Source of the DNA: Cupriavidus taiwanensis LMG 19424
GTDB lineage: Bacteria > Pseudomonadota > Gammaproteobacteria > Burkholderiales > Burkholderiaceae
NCBI RefSeq assembly: GCF_000069785.1
Contig: NC_010530.1
Coordinates: 1,358,001-1,422,000, forward strand
Direction: 5' to 3'
Length of the DNA: 64,000 bases
This document shows, piece after piece, positions 35,267 to 44,630 of this stretch (the stretch's first letter is position 1; every line of letters begins with the position of its first letter). The position numbers and the translations under genes are program-made. A model generated the notes under the pieces. That model was not told the origin of the DNA. It made no database searches and worked only from the letters and a program-made list of their open reading frames with translations.

Positions 35267-38200
35267 ATGCGCTGCAGCCAATGCGGCTTCGGCAACCTTG
35301 CTGGCGCCAACTTCTGTGAGGCGTGCGGGGCGCGGCTTGCCCGCGTTTGCCCGCAATGCGGCGCCGAGGCCACCGCGGCGGCGCGGTTCTGCCGCGTCTG
35401 CGGCGTCGGCCTGCCCGACGCGCCGGCCGCAGCCGCGCCTGCCCCCGCCGCGCCGCGTCAGGACAGTCCGGCGCCGGTCCACTACACCCCGCCGCACCTG
35501 GCCGGGCGCATCCTGGCCGAGCAGGCGGCGATGGAGGCCCGCGGCGAAACCGCCGGCGAGCGCAAGACCATCACCGCGCTGTTTGCCGACATGGCCGGCT
35601 CCACCGCGCTGACCCAGGACCTGGACCCCGAGGACGCGCGCCGGCTGATCGATCCCGTGGTGACGCTGATGATGGAGGCGGTCCACCACTACGAAGGCTA
35701 CGTCGCCAAGTTCCTCGGCGACGGCATCCTGGCGCTGTTCGGCGCGCCCATCGCGCATGAAGACCACGCACTGCGCGCGCTGTACGCGGCGCTGCGCATG
35801 CAGGATGCGATGCACCGGCACAGCGACCGCGTGCGCCTGGAGCAAGGCATTCCGCTGCAGGTCCGCATCGGCATCCATACCGGCGAGGTGGTGGTGCGCT
35901 CGATCCGCAAGGACGACCTGCACACCGACTACGATCCGGTCGGGCATACCATCCATATCGCCTCGCGCATGGAAGGCATCGCCACGCCCGCATCGATCCT
36001 GGTCAGCGAGTCGACCCACAAGCTGACCGAAGGCTACTTCGAGTTCACCGCACTCGGCACCACCAACGTCAAGGGCGTGCGCGAGCCGCTGGCGGTGTAC
36101 GAGGTGATCGGCCCAGGGCCCTTGCGTACGCGGCTGCAGGTAGCGGCGCACCGCGGCCTGGCGCGTTTTGTCGGGCGTCAGGACGAGCTCGCGCACCTGA
36201 ACGCGGCACTGGAGCAGGCCAAGGCCGGCCGCGGGCGCATCGTCGCGGTGGTCGGCGAGGCCGGCGTCGGCAAGTCGCGGCTGTTCCATGAATTCAAGGT
36301 CAGGTCGCAGCAAGGCTGCCTGGCGCTGGAAACGTTCTCGGTCTCGCACGGCAAGGCCTTTGCCTACCTGCCGCTGATCGAGATGCTGAAGAACTATTTC
36401 CAGATCACCGCGCACGACGGCGACCGCAGCTGCCGCGAGAAGCTAACCGGCAGGCTGCTGACGCTGGACCGCTCGCTGGAAGAGCACCTGCCCTACCTGC
36501 TTTACCTGCTGGGCGTGGTCGAGCCCGACTCGCCGCTGCCGACCATGGATCCGGCCCTGCGGCGCCAGCGCACCTTCGACGCGATTGCGCGGTTGCTGGT
36601 CCGCGAAAGCCAGAACCAGCCGCTGGAAGTCATCTTCGAGGACCTGCAATGGCTGGACGGCGAGACCGAGGCCTTCCTCAACATGCTGGTCGACCACGTG
36701 CCCGGCGCGCGCATCGTGCTGCTGGTGAACTACCGGCCCGAATACAGCCACCGCTGGGAAGCGGGTGCACATTACTCGCAGCTGCGCCTGCAGCCGCTGG
36801 GACAGGCCGAGGCACAGGAACTGCTGACCGCGCTGCTCGGCGACGACCCCAGCCTGGCGCCGCTGAAGCGGCTGATCCTCGACAAGACCGAAGGCAATCC
36901 CTTCTTCATGGAGGAAGTGGTCCAGACCCTGGCCGAGGAAGGCGCGCTGCTGGGCCAGCCGGGCAGCTACCGCATCGAGAAGGCGCCGGCGCTGCTGCAC
37001 ATTCCCACGACCGTGCAGGGCGTGCTGGCCGCCCGTATCGACCGGCTGCCGCTGGCGCAGAAGGAGCTGCTGCAGACCCTCGCCGTGATCGGCAAGGAAT
37101 TTCCGCTGGGCCTGGTGCTGCGCGTGACCGGCCTGCCGGAAGAACGGCTGCATCCGCTGCTGCGCGACTTGCAGAGCGCCGACTTCATCTACGAGCGCCC
37201 CGCCTTCCCCGAGGTGGAGTATGCCTTCAAGCACGCCCTGACCCAGGAGGTGGCCGGCAGCTCGCTGCTGACCGAGCGCCGCAGCGCGCTGCATGAAAGC
37301 TCCGCGCAGGCCATCGAGGCGATGTTCCAGGGCCGCCTCAAGGACTACTGCAGCGAACTGGCCCACCACTACAGCCTGAGCGGCAATGTCCCGAAGGCAG
37401 TCGAGTACCTGCACTGCGCGGGCCAGCAGGCGCTGCAGCGCTCCGCGCAGGAGGAAGCGATCCGGCACCTGAGCGAGGCCATTGCCCTGCTCAAACGCCA
37501 GCCCGACAGCCCCGAGCGCGCGCGCCTGGAACTGACGCTGCTGCTGACGCTGGGGCCCGCGCTGATTGCGGCGCGGGGCCAGGCCTCGTCCGAGGTCGAG
37601 GCGAATTACCGGCGCGCGATGTCGTTGTGCGAGCAAGGCCGGCAAACGCCCTATGTGTTCTCGGCGCAGCTGGGCATGTGGGCGTTCTACCAGTTGCGCG
37701 CGCAATACCAGGTGTCGCTGCCGCTGGCCCGGCGCCTGCTGGCGCTGGCCACCGAGTCGCAGAAGCCCAAGCAGCTGGCCGAGGGCCACCGCGCGCTGGG
37801 CGCCACGCTGTTTCGCCTGGGCCTGCTGGAAGAAGCGCGCGCGCATATGGAGGCCGTGCTGGCCGTGCCGCACCCCGAGCACTCCGCCTATGACTTCCTG
37901 ACGGGCTACGGCCGCGACCCGATGGTCCATGCCACCAGCACGCTGGCCTGGATCCTGTGGTACCAGGGCTTTGCCGACCAGGCCCTCGCGCGCAGCCACG
38001 AGGCGCTGGCGCTGGCGCGCGCGCGCCCGGATGCCTACAACCTTGCGCTGTGCCTGGTGTTCGCGGCGGAACAGTACCGGTGGCGCCGCGATCCCGCGCA
38101 GGCCAGGGAATATGCCGAAGCCGCCATTGCCATTTCCTGCGAGCAAGGGTTCCCGATCTACCTGGCCTGGGGCGCGGTGCTGCAGGGCTGGGCGCTGTCC

Positions 38201-38737
38201 GAGCAGGGCAGCCACGAGGAAGGCATCGCGCGCATGCGGCGCGGCCTGACGGCTTACGAGGCCACCGGCGGCGAACTGGGCATGCCCAACCTGCTGGCGA
38301 TGCTGGCCGAAGCCTGCGGCAAGGCGGGCCAGCCCGCCGCCGCACTGGACGTGCTGACGCGCGCGCAGGCGATGATCGAAGAGACCGGCGAGCGGCTCGA
38401 TGAAGCCGCGGTCTATCGGCTGCGCGGCGACATGCTGCTGCAACTGGCCGCGCCCGATGCCGGCGCAGCCGCCAGCCATGAGGCCGAGGCCTGCTTCCAG
38501 CACGCGCTTGCCATTGCGCACGGCCAGGGCGCCAGGCCGCTGGAACTGCAGGCCGCCCTCAGCCTGGCGCGGCTGTGGCAGCGGCAAGGCAAGGGCGACG
38601 CCGCGCGCGAAACGCTGGCGCGCATCCACGGCAGCTTCAGCGAAGGCACCGACGGCGCCGACTGGCTGCAGGCGCAGGCACTGCTTGCCGAACTCGGGGG
38701 CCAAGCGGCCCCCGAACCAGGGCCCGCACGCGCATGA
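35267..38737 (+). CDS. Zinc-ribbon/class III nucleotide cyclase/ATPase/TPR multidomain regulator
   Basis: A 1156-aa cytosolic protein. Residues 1-48 carry a double zinc ribbon (MRCSQCGFGN, CEACGARL, CPQCGAEA and CRVCGVGL). A class III cyclase domain (about 97-275) has metal Asps in ALFADMAGSTALT and KFLGDGILALFGAP; the usual Asn of the GxxVNxA-R motif is His (GHTIHIASRMEG), so cyclase output is uncertain. An AAA/STAND-like ATPase follows with Walker A GEAGVGKSR near 330 and Walker B-like VIFEDLQWLDG. About 480 residues of TPR-like helices end it. It overlaps the HD gene by 4 bp. Confidence 0.92.
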   Translation: MRCSQCGFGNLAGANFCEACGARLARVCPQCGAEATAAARFCRVCGVGLPDAPAAAAPAPAAPRQDSPAPVHYTPPHLAGRILAEQAAMEARGETAGERKTITALFADMAGSTALTQDLDPEDARRLIDPVVTLMMEAVHHYEGYVAKFLGDGILALFGAPIAHEDHALRALYAALRMQDAMHRHSDRVRLEQGIPLQVRIGIHTGEVVVRSIRKDDLHTDYDPVGHTIHIASRMEGIATPASILVSESTHKLTEGYFEFTALGTTNVKGVREPLAVYEVIGPGPLRTRLQVAAHRGLARFVGRQDELAHLNAALEQAKAGRGRIVAVVGEAGVGKSRLFHEFKVRSQQGCLALETFSVSHGKAFAYLPLIEMLKNYFQITAHDGDRSCREKLTGRLLTLDRSLEEHLPYLLYLLGVVEPDSPLPTMDPALRRQRTFDAIARLLVRESQNQPLEVIFEDLQWLDGETEAFLNMLVDHVPGARIVLLVNYRPEYSHRWEAGAHYSQLRLQPLGQAEAQELLTALLGDDPSLAPLKRLILDKTEGNPFFMEEVVQTLAEEGALLGQPGSYRIEKAPALLHIPTTVQGVLAARIDRLPLAQKELLQTLAVIGKEFPLGLVLRVTGLPEERLHPLLRDLQSADFIYERPAFPEVEYAFKHALTQEVAGSSLLTERRSALHESSAQAIEAMFQGRLKDYCSELAHHYSLSGNVPKAVEYLHCAGQQALQRSAQEEAIRHLSEAIALLKRQPDSPERARLELTLLLTLGPALIAARGQASSEVEANYRRAMSLCEQGRQTPYVFSAQLGMWAFYQLRAQYQVSLPLARRLLALATESQKPKQLAEGHRALGATLFRLGLLEEARAHMEAVLAVPHPEHSAYDFLTGYGRDPMVHATSTLAWILWYQGFADQALARSHEALALARARPDAYNLALCLVFAAEQYRWRRDPAQAREYAEAAIAISCEQGFPIYLAWGAVLQGWALSEQGSHEEGIARMRRGLTAYEATGGELGMPNLLAMLAEACGKAGQPAAALDVLTRAQAMIEETGERLDEAAVYRLRGDMLLQLAAPDAGAAASHEAEACFQHALAIAHGQGARPLELQAALSLARLWQRQGKGDAARETLARIHGSFSEGTDGADWLQAQALLAELGGQAAPEPGPARA

Positions 38738-39369
38738 ACACCGCTCCGGCCTGCCCGCTGCAAGAGCGCTTCATGGCGCTCTGGACCCTGGCGGGCGGCA
38801 CCCGCGCCGCAGACGCGTATGCCGACCTGGCCCGCTGCTACGGCGAGCCGGCCCGGCATTACCACAACCTGGACCATGTGCGCCGCTGCCTGCAGGACCT
38901 GGACTGGGCGCGCAGCGCGATACCCGATGCCGCCGACGTGGAGCTGGCGCTGTGGTGCCATGACGTCATCTATGTGCCTGGCGCCGCCGACAACGAAGCG
39001 CGCAGCGCCGCGTGGCTGCGGCACTGGTCGGCCGGCACGGTGGCGGCCGCGGGGCGCGTCGCCGCGCTGATCCTGGAAACCACGCATGCCGAGGTGCCGG
39101 CCAGCCTGGCCGGACGCTTTACCGCCGATATCGACCTGGCCGCGCTGGGATGCAGCCGGGCGCGTTTCCAGGACAACGGCGCGCGCCTGCGCGCCGAACG
39201 CACCGACCTGGACGATGCCGCCTATGACGCCGCCGAGCGCGCCTTCCTGCAGCGCCTGCTGGCCAGTCCCCGCATCTATGCCACCGACCTGTTCCAGTCA
39301 CGCTACGAGGCGCAGGCGCGTGCCAATCTCGCCTGGCGGCTGGCCCAGCCTACAGGAACTCGCCGGTGA
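38734..39369 (+). CDS. HD-domain metal-dependent phosphohydrolase-like protein
   Basis: A 211-aa protein of the predicted HD superfamily. Ligand residues appear in RHYHNLDHVRRCL, the HD pair in LALWCHDVIYVPGAADNEAR, and ILETTHAE with DIDLAALG later. The ATG overlaps the cyclase-ATPase stop (ATGA), so the two are translationally coupled. The pairing suggests handling of the nucleotide made or sensed by the neighbour, but this is inference. It overlaps the convergent patatin gene by 20 bp. Confidence 0.85.
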   Translation: MNTAPACPLQERFMALWTLAGGTRAADAYADLARCYGEPARHYHNLDHVRRCLQDLDWARSAIPDAADVELALWCHDVIYVPGAADNEARSAAWLRHWSAGTVAAAGRVAALILETTHAEVPASLAGRFTADIDLAALGCSRARFQDNGARLRAERTDLDDAAYDAAERAFLQRLLASPRIYATDLFQSRYEAQARANLAWRLAQPTGTRR

Positions 39370-40381
39370 TATCGACGCTGGAGCGCTGGCCCACGCAGTC
39401 ATAGTTGCGCTCCAGCCATAGCGTCGCCGCCTGGCGGCCCTGGTCGCGCAGCGCGCACAGGAACTCCCAGTCGGCGTTGTACTTGGTCGAGACCCCCAGC
39501 GCGGCCATGGTTTCGTCCGAGCGGATCGAATGGATCCACATCTCCTTCATCTCGGTGCGGTCGATCTTGCCTTGCTGGATCAGCGTGGTGACGAAGCCGA
39601 TCGCCCGCATCTCACGCATCAGCGACGAGTTGAAGCTGACCTCGTTGACGCGGTTCAGGATCTCCGCCGCCGTGGTCGGCACCCCGCGCCGCACGATCGG
39701 ATTGATGTGGACGATCACCACATCGTGCGTCTGGCAGTGATAGATCAGCGGAAAGATCGCCGGGTTGCCGACATAGCCGCCGTCCCAGTAATGCTGCCCG
39801 TCGATGCTGACCGCCTGGAACAGCGTGGGCACGCAGGCCGAGGCCAGCACCGCGTCGACGCTCAGCTCTTCCTGCGCAAAGATGCGGATGCGGCTGGTCT
39901 CGATATTGGTGGCGCACAGGTACAGCCGGATCGGGCAACGCTCGCGCAGCGCCGCGAAGTCCACCTGACCGAGCAGCACGTCGCGCAGCGGGTTGGCATT
40001 GCCCGGGTTGAACTGGTACGGCGACAGCAGGCGCAGCGTGATGTCGGCCATGGCGTACAGCGGGGAGTGGTTCAGCCCCAGCGTATGGCTGCCCTTGAAC
40101 CACGGCAGCCAGCGCAGCGGGTTGAAGCGCTGCGCCGAGTGCGCGATGGCCTGCCAGAAGTCATGCAGTGCCCGGCGCGCACCGTCGCTGCCGCCCTGCA
40201 TCAGGCCATAGGCCAGCACCGTGCCGTTCATGGCGCCGGCACTGGTGGCGCTGACGCCCTCGATCGCCAGCCGGCCGTCTTCCAGCAGACGGTCGAGCAC
40301 GCCCCAGGTAAACGCACCGTGCATGCCGCCGCCTTGCAAGGCCAGCGCCACGGGCTTGGCTTGGACAGGCTCGGGCGGCAT
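39350..40381 (-). CDS. Patatin-like phospholipase
   Basis: A 343-aa protein. The oxyanion loop is LALQGGGMHGAFTWGVL, the nucleophile elbow is VSATSAGAMNG (Ser47; the first Gly of GxSxG is Ala), and the catalytic Asp lies in YWDGGYVGNPAIFPL. The family has lipid acyl hydrolase activity and acts at the cytosol-membrane interface or as a secreted effector. It has no signal peptide. The gene converges on the HD gene and is 166 bp downstream of the molybdenum hydroxylase genes, with no obvious functional tie. Confidence 0.9.
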   Translation of the reverse strand: MPPEPVQAKPVALALQGGGMHGAFTWGVLDRLLEDGRLAIEGVSATSAGAMNGTVLAYGLMQGGSDGARRALHDFWQAIAHSAQRFNPLRWLPWFKGSHTLGLNHSPLYAMADITLRLLSPYQFNPGNANPLRDVLLGQVDFAALRERCPIRLYLCATNIETSRIRIFAQEELSVDAVLASACVPTLFQAVSIDGQHYWDGGYVGNPAIFPLIYHCQTHDVVIVHINPIVRRGVPTTAAEILNRVNEVSFNSSLMREMRAIGFVTTLIQQGKIDRTEMKEMWIHSIRSDETMAALGVSTKYNADWEFLCALRDQGRQAATLWLERNYDCVGQRSSVDITGEFL

Positions 40382-40547
40382 AGGTGTCTTCCCTTCGGCG
40401 GCGGCAAGGCGCCATGCTCCAGTGTAGGAAGAACCGGGCTGGCAGCGTAAGGCGGCGTGCGTGGCATGACCCACACTGCCGCGGCGGCTGCGTCATGGCG
40501 GCCTCCGCGTTCGTGGCAGCAGGATCACTTGCGCACGCCGGCGCTCG

Positions 40548-42692
40548 CTACACCAGTTCGAACCCATGCCGCGCCAGCGGCAGCGAGCGGATGCGGTGGC
40601 CGGTGGCGGCAAACAGCGCATTGGCCAGCGCCGGCGCCAGCGTCGGCACCGCCGATTCGCCCACGCCGCCAATGCGCTCGCCACTGGGGGCCAGCACCGC
40701 TTCGAAGCGCGGCGTCTGCGCCAGCCGCAACAGCGGATAGTCGTGGAAGTTGGATTGCTGGACGCGCCCGTCGGCAATGGTGATCGTGCCAGACAGCGCC
40801 GCACTCAGGCCCCAGATGCTGGCACCTTCGAGCTGGCGCTCGACCGTCGCCGGGTTGATCACGACCCCACAGTCGATGGCATTGACGATGCGGTGCAGCG
40901 TAATGCGCTGGCCTTGCACCGACAGCTCCACCGCCGTTGCGCACAGCGAGCCCCACGCCTGCGACAGCGCCAGGCCGTGGCAGCGCCCTGCCGGCGCGCT
41001 GCCCCAGCCGATGTGCCGCGCCAGGCGCTGCAGCAAGCGTGCCGGGCGCGGGCGGTCGGCCAGCAGGCCCAGCCGGAACTGCAGCGGGTCAGCGCCGGCG
41101 TGGTGGGCCAGCTCGTCGATGAAGCTTTCGGCGAAGAAGGTGTTCTGCGTGTAGCCCACGCCGCGCCAGAAGCCCACCGGCACGGCGGTATTGACCATGG
41201 CATGGCGCACGGCGAGATGGGGCAGTGCGTAAGGCAGGTCCACTACCCCCTCGACCGATTTGGGGTCGACCCCGCCCTTGACCCGGTCCGGGAAATTGCG
41301 GACATAGATCGACGAGCAGGCCAGGCGCGCATCCAGCGCGCGGATGCCGGGCGCGTCCGCCGCCAGCACCGCGCTGAAGCGCGCCGCCGCCGCGGGACGG
41401 TAGAAGTCGTGCTGGATATCTTCCTCGCGCGACCAGATCAGCTTGACCGGCTGCCCCGCGGCCCTCGACGCCAGCGCGGCCTGGACAAAGACATCGAACT
41501 CCTCGCGCCGGCCAAAGCCGCCGCCGACGAAGGTCCCGTGCACGGCGATGCGCGCGGCGGGCATGCCAAGCACGCCAGACAGCCGCTGCGCGATCTCGCC
41601 GCAAACCTGCGTCGGACCCCAGACCTCGGCGCGGTCGGCGCGCACGTCGGCGGTGGCGTTCATCGGCTCCATGGTGGCGTGGGCAAGGTACGGCACGTCG
41701 TATTCGGCGGTGAAGGCCGGCGCGCCCTGCATCTGCGCGTCCGGGTCGCCGTGGCGCAGCGCCACGGCGGATGCCTGGCGCGCGGCCTCCCGGTAGCCGG
41801 CCATCAAGGCAGCGTCGCCGGCCAGCTGGCCTTGCGGCAACTGCCAGTCAGGCTGCAGCGCGGCCAGGCCCTTGCGCGCGGTCCAGTAGCTGTCGGCCAG
41901 CACCACGACGGCGTCGTCCAGAGGCACCACGCGCCGCACGCCGCGCACCGCCAGCGCTGGCCGCGCATCGACCTGGCGCAGCGTGCCGCCGAAGACCGGG
42001 CATGCCGTCACCGAACCCACCAGCATGCGCGGCACCTTGACGTCGACGCCGAACATCGCGGCACCGCGCGTCTTCTGCGGAATGTCGAGCCGGTCCGTCG
42101 CGTGGCCGAGCAGCGTCCAGTCACGCGGATCTTTCAGCGCCACGTTGGCCGGGCGGGGCAAGGCCGCGGCCTGCGCAGCGAGTGCACCGTAGCCGAGCGT
42201 GCGTCCGCTGGGCTCGTGCCGCACCACCCCCTGCACGGCGCGGCACTGCGCCACCGGCACGCGCCAGCTTTGCGCCGCGGCCTCGCGCAGCATCTCGCGC
42301 GCGGTGGCGCCGATGCGGCGCAGCGGCTCGAACGACCAGCGCGCCGAGGTGCTGCTGGCGGTCGCCTGCACCTTGAACATGCGGTTGTTGTAGACCGGGT
42401 CGGTGGGCGCCAGCTCGGCACGCACCTGGCGCCAGTCGCACTCGAGTTCTTCGGCAATCAGCATGGGGGCCGAGGTCATCACGCCCTGCCCCAGTTCGGC
42501 CGACGGCACCATGATGGTCACGCTGCCGTCGGCATCGATGCGCAGCCAGGCGTTGACATCGTCCGGATCGCGCGCGGGCGCGGCGGCGTCGGCCGCCTTC
42601 GCCAGCGGCAGGTGGAAGCCCAGCACCAGTGCGGCAGGGACGGCGCCGGCGGCGTGCAGGAAGCGGCGGCGGCTAGTGTAAAGCGGGCTCAC
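40548..42692 (-). CDS. Molybdopterin-binding large subunit, isoquinoline oxidoreductase (IorB) type
   Basis: A 714-aa protein starting at GTG 42692, whose first bases overlap the small-subunit stop (GTGA). It begins with a Tat signal (SRRRFLHAAGAVPAALVLG) and is therefore exported. It contains the molybdopterin-binding blocks ELGQGVMTSAPMLIAEELEC, GTFVGGGFGRREEFD, GFWRGVGYTQNTFFAESFID and the terminal GGVGESAVPTLAPALANA with the catalytic Glu. The pair lacks a medium FAD subunit, typical of the IorAB group that hydroxylates N-heterocycles or oxidises aldehydes. Confidence 0.92.
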   Translation of the reverse strand: MSPLYTSRRRFLHAAGAVPAALVLGFHLPLAKAADAAAPARDPDDVNAWLRIDADGSVTIMVPSAELGQGVMTSAPMLIAEELECDWRQVRAELAPTDPVYNNRMFKVQATASSTSARWSFEPLRRIGATAREMLREAAAQSWRVPVAQCRAVQGVVRHEPSGRTLGYGALAAQAAALPRPANVALKDPRDWTLLGHATDRLDIPQKTRGAAMFGVDVKVPRMLVGSVTACPVFGGTLRQVDARPALAVRGVRRVVPLDDAVVVLADSYWTARKGLAALQPDWQLPQGQLAGDAALMAGYREAARQASAVALRHGDPDAQMQGAPAFTAEYDVPYLAHATMEPMNATADVRADRAEVWGPTQVCGEIAQRLSGVLGMPAARIAVHGTFVGGGFGRREEFDVFVQAALASRAAGQPVKLIWSREEDIQHDFYRPAAAARFSAVLAADAPGIRALDARLACSSIYVRNFPDRVKGGVDPKSVEGVVDLPYALPHLAVRHAMVNTAVPVGFWRGVGYTQNTFFAESFIDELAHHAGADPLQFRLGLLADRPRPARLLQRLARHIGWGSAPAGRCHGLALSQAWGSLCATAVELSVQGQRITLHRIVNAIDCGVVINPATVERQLEGASIWGLSAALSGTITIADGRVQQSNFHDYPLLRLAQTPRFEAVLAPSGERIGGVGESAVPTLAPALANALFAATGHRIRSLPLARHGFELV

Positions 42693-43174
42693 GATGACGC
42701 CCTCCCCTTGGGTTCTCCAGCGTTCAGTGCCGTGGCGGCGCGCAGGATGGCGCGCTCCACGCGCGGGTAGGTGCCGCAACGGCACAAGTTGGTGATGCCG
42801 GCGCGGACATCTTCCGGCCGTGGCATCGGATTGTCCTTTAGGAAAGCGCACGCGGCCATGATCATTCCCGGCTGGCAATAGCCGCATTGCGGCACCTGCT
42901 CGGCAATCCAGGCGCGCTGGACCGGGTGTGAATTGTCGACCGACAATCCTTCGATGGTGGTAATGTCGGCGCGCGCCACGGTGCCGACAGGCGTAATGCA
43001 GGCGCGCACCGCCTTGCCGTCGACATGCACGGTGCAGGCCCCGCACAGGCCGGCGCCGCAGCCGAACTTGGTGCCGGTATAGCCCAGGTAATCGCGCAGC
43101 ACCCATAGCAAGGGCATGTCACGCTCGGCATCGACGGCGTGGCGCTTGCCGTTGATCTTCAATTGCAGCTTCAT
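42689..43174 (-). CDS. 2Fe-2S small subunit, isoquinoline oxidoreductase (IorA) type
   Basis: A 161-aa protein with two 2Fe-2S clusters. The plant-type site is in TKFGCGAGLCGACTVHVDG (Cys39/44/47) plus RACIT, and the second is in QCGYCQPGMIMAA and NLCRCGTYPR. It overlaps the large subunit by 4 bp and heads the operon. Electron acceptors are not encoded here. A LysR gene is divergent from it, with a T-N11-A-type dyad at 43267-43287. Confidence 0.94.
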   Translation of the reverse strand: MKLQLKINGKRHAVDAERDMPLLWVLRDYLGYTGTKFGCGAGLCGACTVHVDGKAVRACITPVGTVARADITTIEGLSVDNSHPVQRAWIAEQVPQCGYCQPGMIMAACAFLKDNPMPRPEDVRAGITNLCRCGTYPRVERAILRAATALNAGEPKGRASS

Positions 43175-43266
43175 GGGGGTCTCCTCGTTGCGCACCGGCT
43201 TCGCAGCGGCCGGTTCGGGTGCGGCCCAGTATCGGCCGCGCGGCATGGCAGGACAATCGACTTGTT

Positions 43267-43287
43267 TTGCCATCACCTGTGAGGCAA
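43267..43287. promoter_or_regulatory. LysR T-N11-A box in the iorA/lysR divergent promoter
   Basis: TTGCC (43267-43271) and GGCAA (43283-43287) flank exactly 11 nt, immediately upstream of the LysR start (43298). This form matches the canonical T-N11-A LysR site. Confidence 0.6.
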
Positions 43288-43297
43288 GATCACAGCC

Positions 43298-44185
43298 ATG
43301 ATTCGCCGGCTCCCTTCGATGCAAGTCCTCCAGGCCTTCGCCGCCACCGCGCGCACGGGCAGCATGACGCGCGCCGCCGATGCGCTGTGCGTGACGCACG
43401 GCGCCATCAGCCGGCATATCCGTGCACTGGAGTCACAGCTTGGCTGCACCTTGTTCCTGCGCGCGGGCCGGCAGCTGGAGCTGACCGCCACCGGCCGCGA
43501 ACTGGCCGACGACCTCGAGCGGGCCCTGCGCGCGGTGGAACTGTCACTGGCCGGCGCGGCCGAGCGGCGCGCGCGCGAACGGCAGTCGCTGCATGTCAAT
43601 GTCAGCCCCGAACTCGCCGGCGCGTGGCTGGTACCCAAGCTGCCGCAACTGCGCGAGGCACTGCCCGGCCTGGACCTGTCCATCGCCGCCAGCACCGAAG
43701 ATCCTGACTTTGCCCGTTCCGACCTGGACGTCAGCCTGCGCTACGGCCCCGCGCCCTTCACCGGATACCAGTGCCTGAAGCTGCTGGACGACGACATCAT
43801 CGTGGTATGCAGCCCCGGCTTCGCCAGGCGGCACGCCGGCATGACCGCGGCCGACGCCGCGCACTTGCCGCGGCTGCGGCACGCACGCTTCCGCTGGTCG
43901 CAATGGGGCGCCGCCGCGGGCGTGGTACTGGACGAACCCGAGGACGGCGTCGTCTTCGACTGCCGCGCACTGCTGATCGAAGCGGCGGCCAGCGGCATGG
44001 GGCTGGCGCTTACGCGGGGCTTGCTGGCACGTGAGGCTATCGCTGCGGGGCGGTTGGTGCGGCCGTTGGGGGATAGTTTTCCGGCTAGTCATAACTGCTA
44101 CATCGTGTGGCGTGGGGATAATCCTAAGCAGGGGTTGATTCGGGGCTTTGCGGAGTGGTTGCGGGAGGTGGCGGTGCGAGGGTGA
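43298..44185 (+). CDS. LysR family regulator, GcvA type, with a recoded 3' end
   Basis: A 295-aa LTTR (RLPSMQVLQAFAATARTGSM, then RAADALCVTHGAISRHIRAL) with a GcvA-like effector domain (DLDVSLRYGPAPFTGYQC). It is divergent from the molybdenum hydroxylase and probably regulates it. The last 50-odd codons, from about 44030, switch to G/T-ending codons (cgt, ggg, ttg, gat, agt, cct, att) unlike the body, and the last 29 codons have a second, diverged copy at 44631-44718. The gene is intact, but its 3' end may have been replaced. Confidence 0.9.
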   Translation: MIRRLPSMQVLQAFAATARTGSMTRAADALCVTHGAISRHIRALESQLGCTLFLRAGRQLELTATGRELADDLERALRAVELSLAGAAERRARERQSLHVNVSPELAGAWLVPKLPQLREALPGLDLSIAASTEDPDFARSDLDVSLRYGPAPFTGYQCLKLLDDDIIVVCSPGFARRHAGMTAADAAHLPRLRHARFRWSQWGAAAGVVLDEPEDGVVFDCRALLIEAAASGMGLALTRGLLAREAIAAGRLVRPLGDSFPASHNCYIVWRGDNPKQGLIRGFAEWLREVAVRG

Positions 44186-44630
44186 GCGGTGATCATGTGG
44201 CGCTATCGTGCTTGGCGGGCGCGGCTGTTTCGCCGGCGTAGCCGGCGACCTCCTTTCTGTCCGAGCGACAGAAAGGAGGCAAAGAGCGCGTCGCCTGGGC
44301 GGCTGGCCAAGGCGGCGTTGGTGGTTCTTGCGGTGGTGACTTGCGGCCTTGCGGATGGTGGTTCGACCCTGCTGACGCTACCTGGAGGTGCCTGGCGTTC
44401 GGGGTCGGATGGACGAACCCGACTTTAGGTCGGTGGCAGCCTTCTAACGGCGTTGTCGGTGGGACGCCTTCGGCTGCGCTGCGCGCGCTCCCTATCTCAG
44501 GTCTACTGCTCGGGCACGGAGTGCGTCGCTGCGCTCGCACCGCGCTGTCGCGCGCGAGCGCAACAGGGTGTTTCATCCCGCTTGTTTGCTCCCCTCTCGC
44601 TGGCGGGAGAGGGCGGGAGCTTCAACGAGG
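44186..44630. repeat. Structured intergenic element flanked by duplicated lysR 3' ends
   Basis: About 445 bp without a convincing gene. It contains a perfect CGCCGGC-gta-GCCGGCG hairpin (44231-44247), a perfect 12-bp stem CCTCCTTTCTGT / ACAGAAAGGAGG with a 7-nt loop (44249-44279), a CCGAC/GTCGG dyad near 44420, and a CTCCCCTCTC/GGGAGAGGG palindrome (about 44588-44615). The short direct repeats and dense hairpins look like a dispersed repeat or MITE-like element. Short open frames here lack protein-like composition. Confidence 0.6.

Noticed and set aside
36443-38704. A 750-codon minus-strand frame opposite the cyclase/TPR gene
   Set aside because: Low-complexity Gln/Arg/Gly composition, no domains; the plus-strand frame explains the codon bias.
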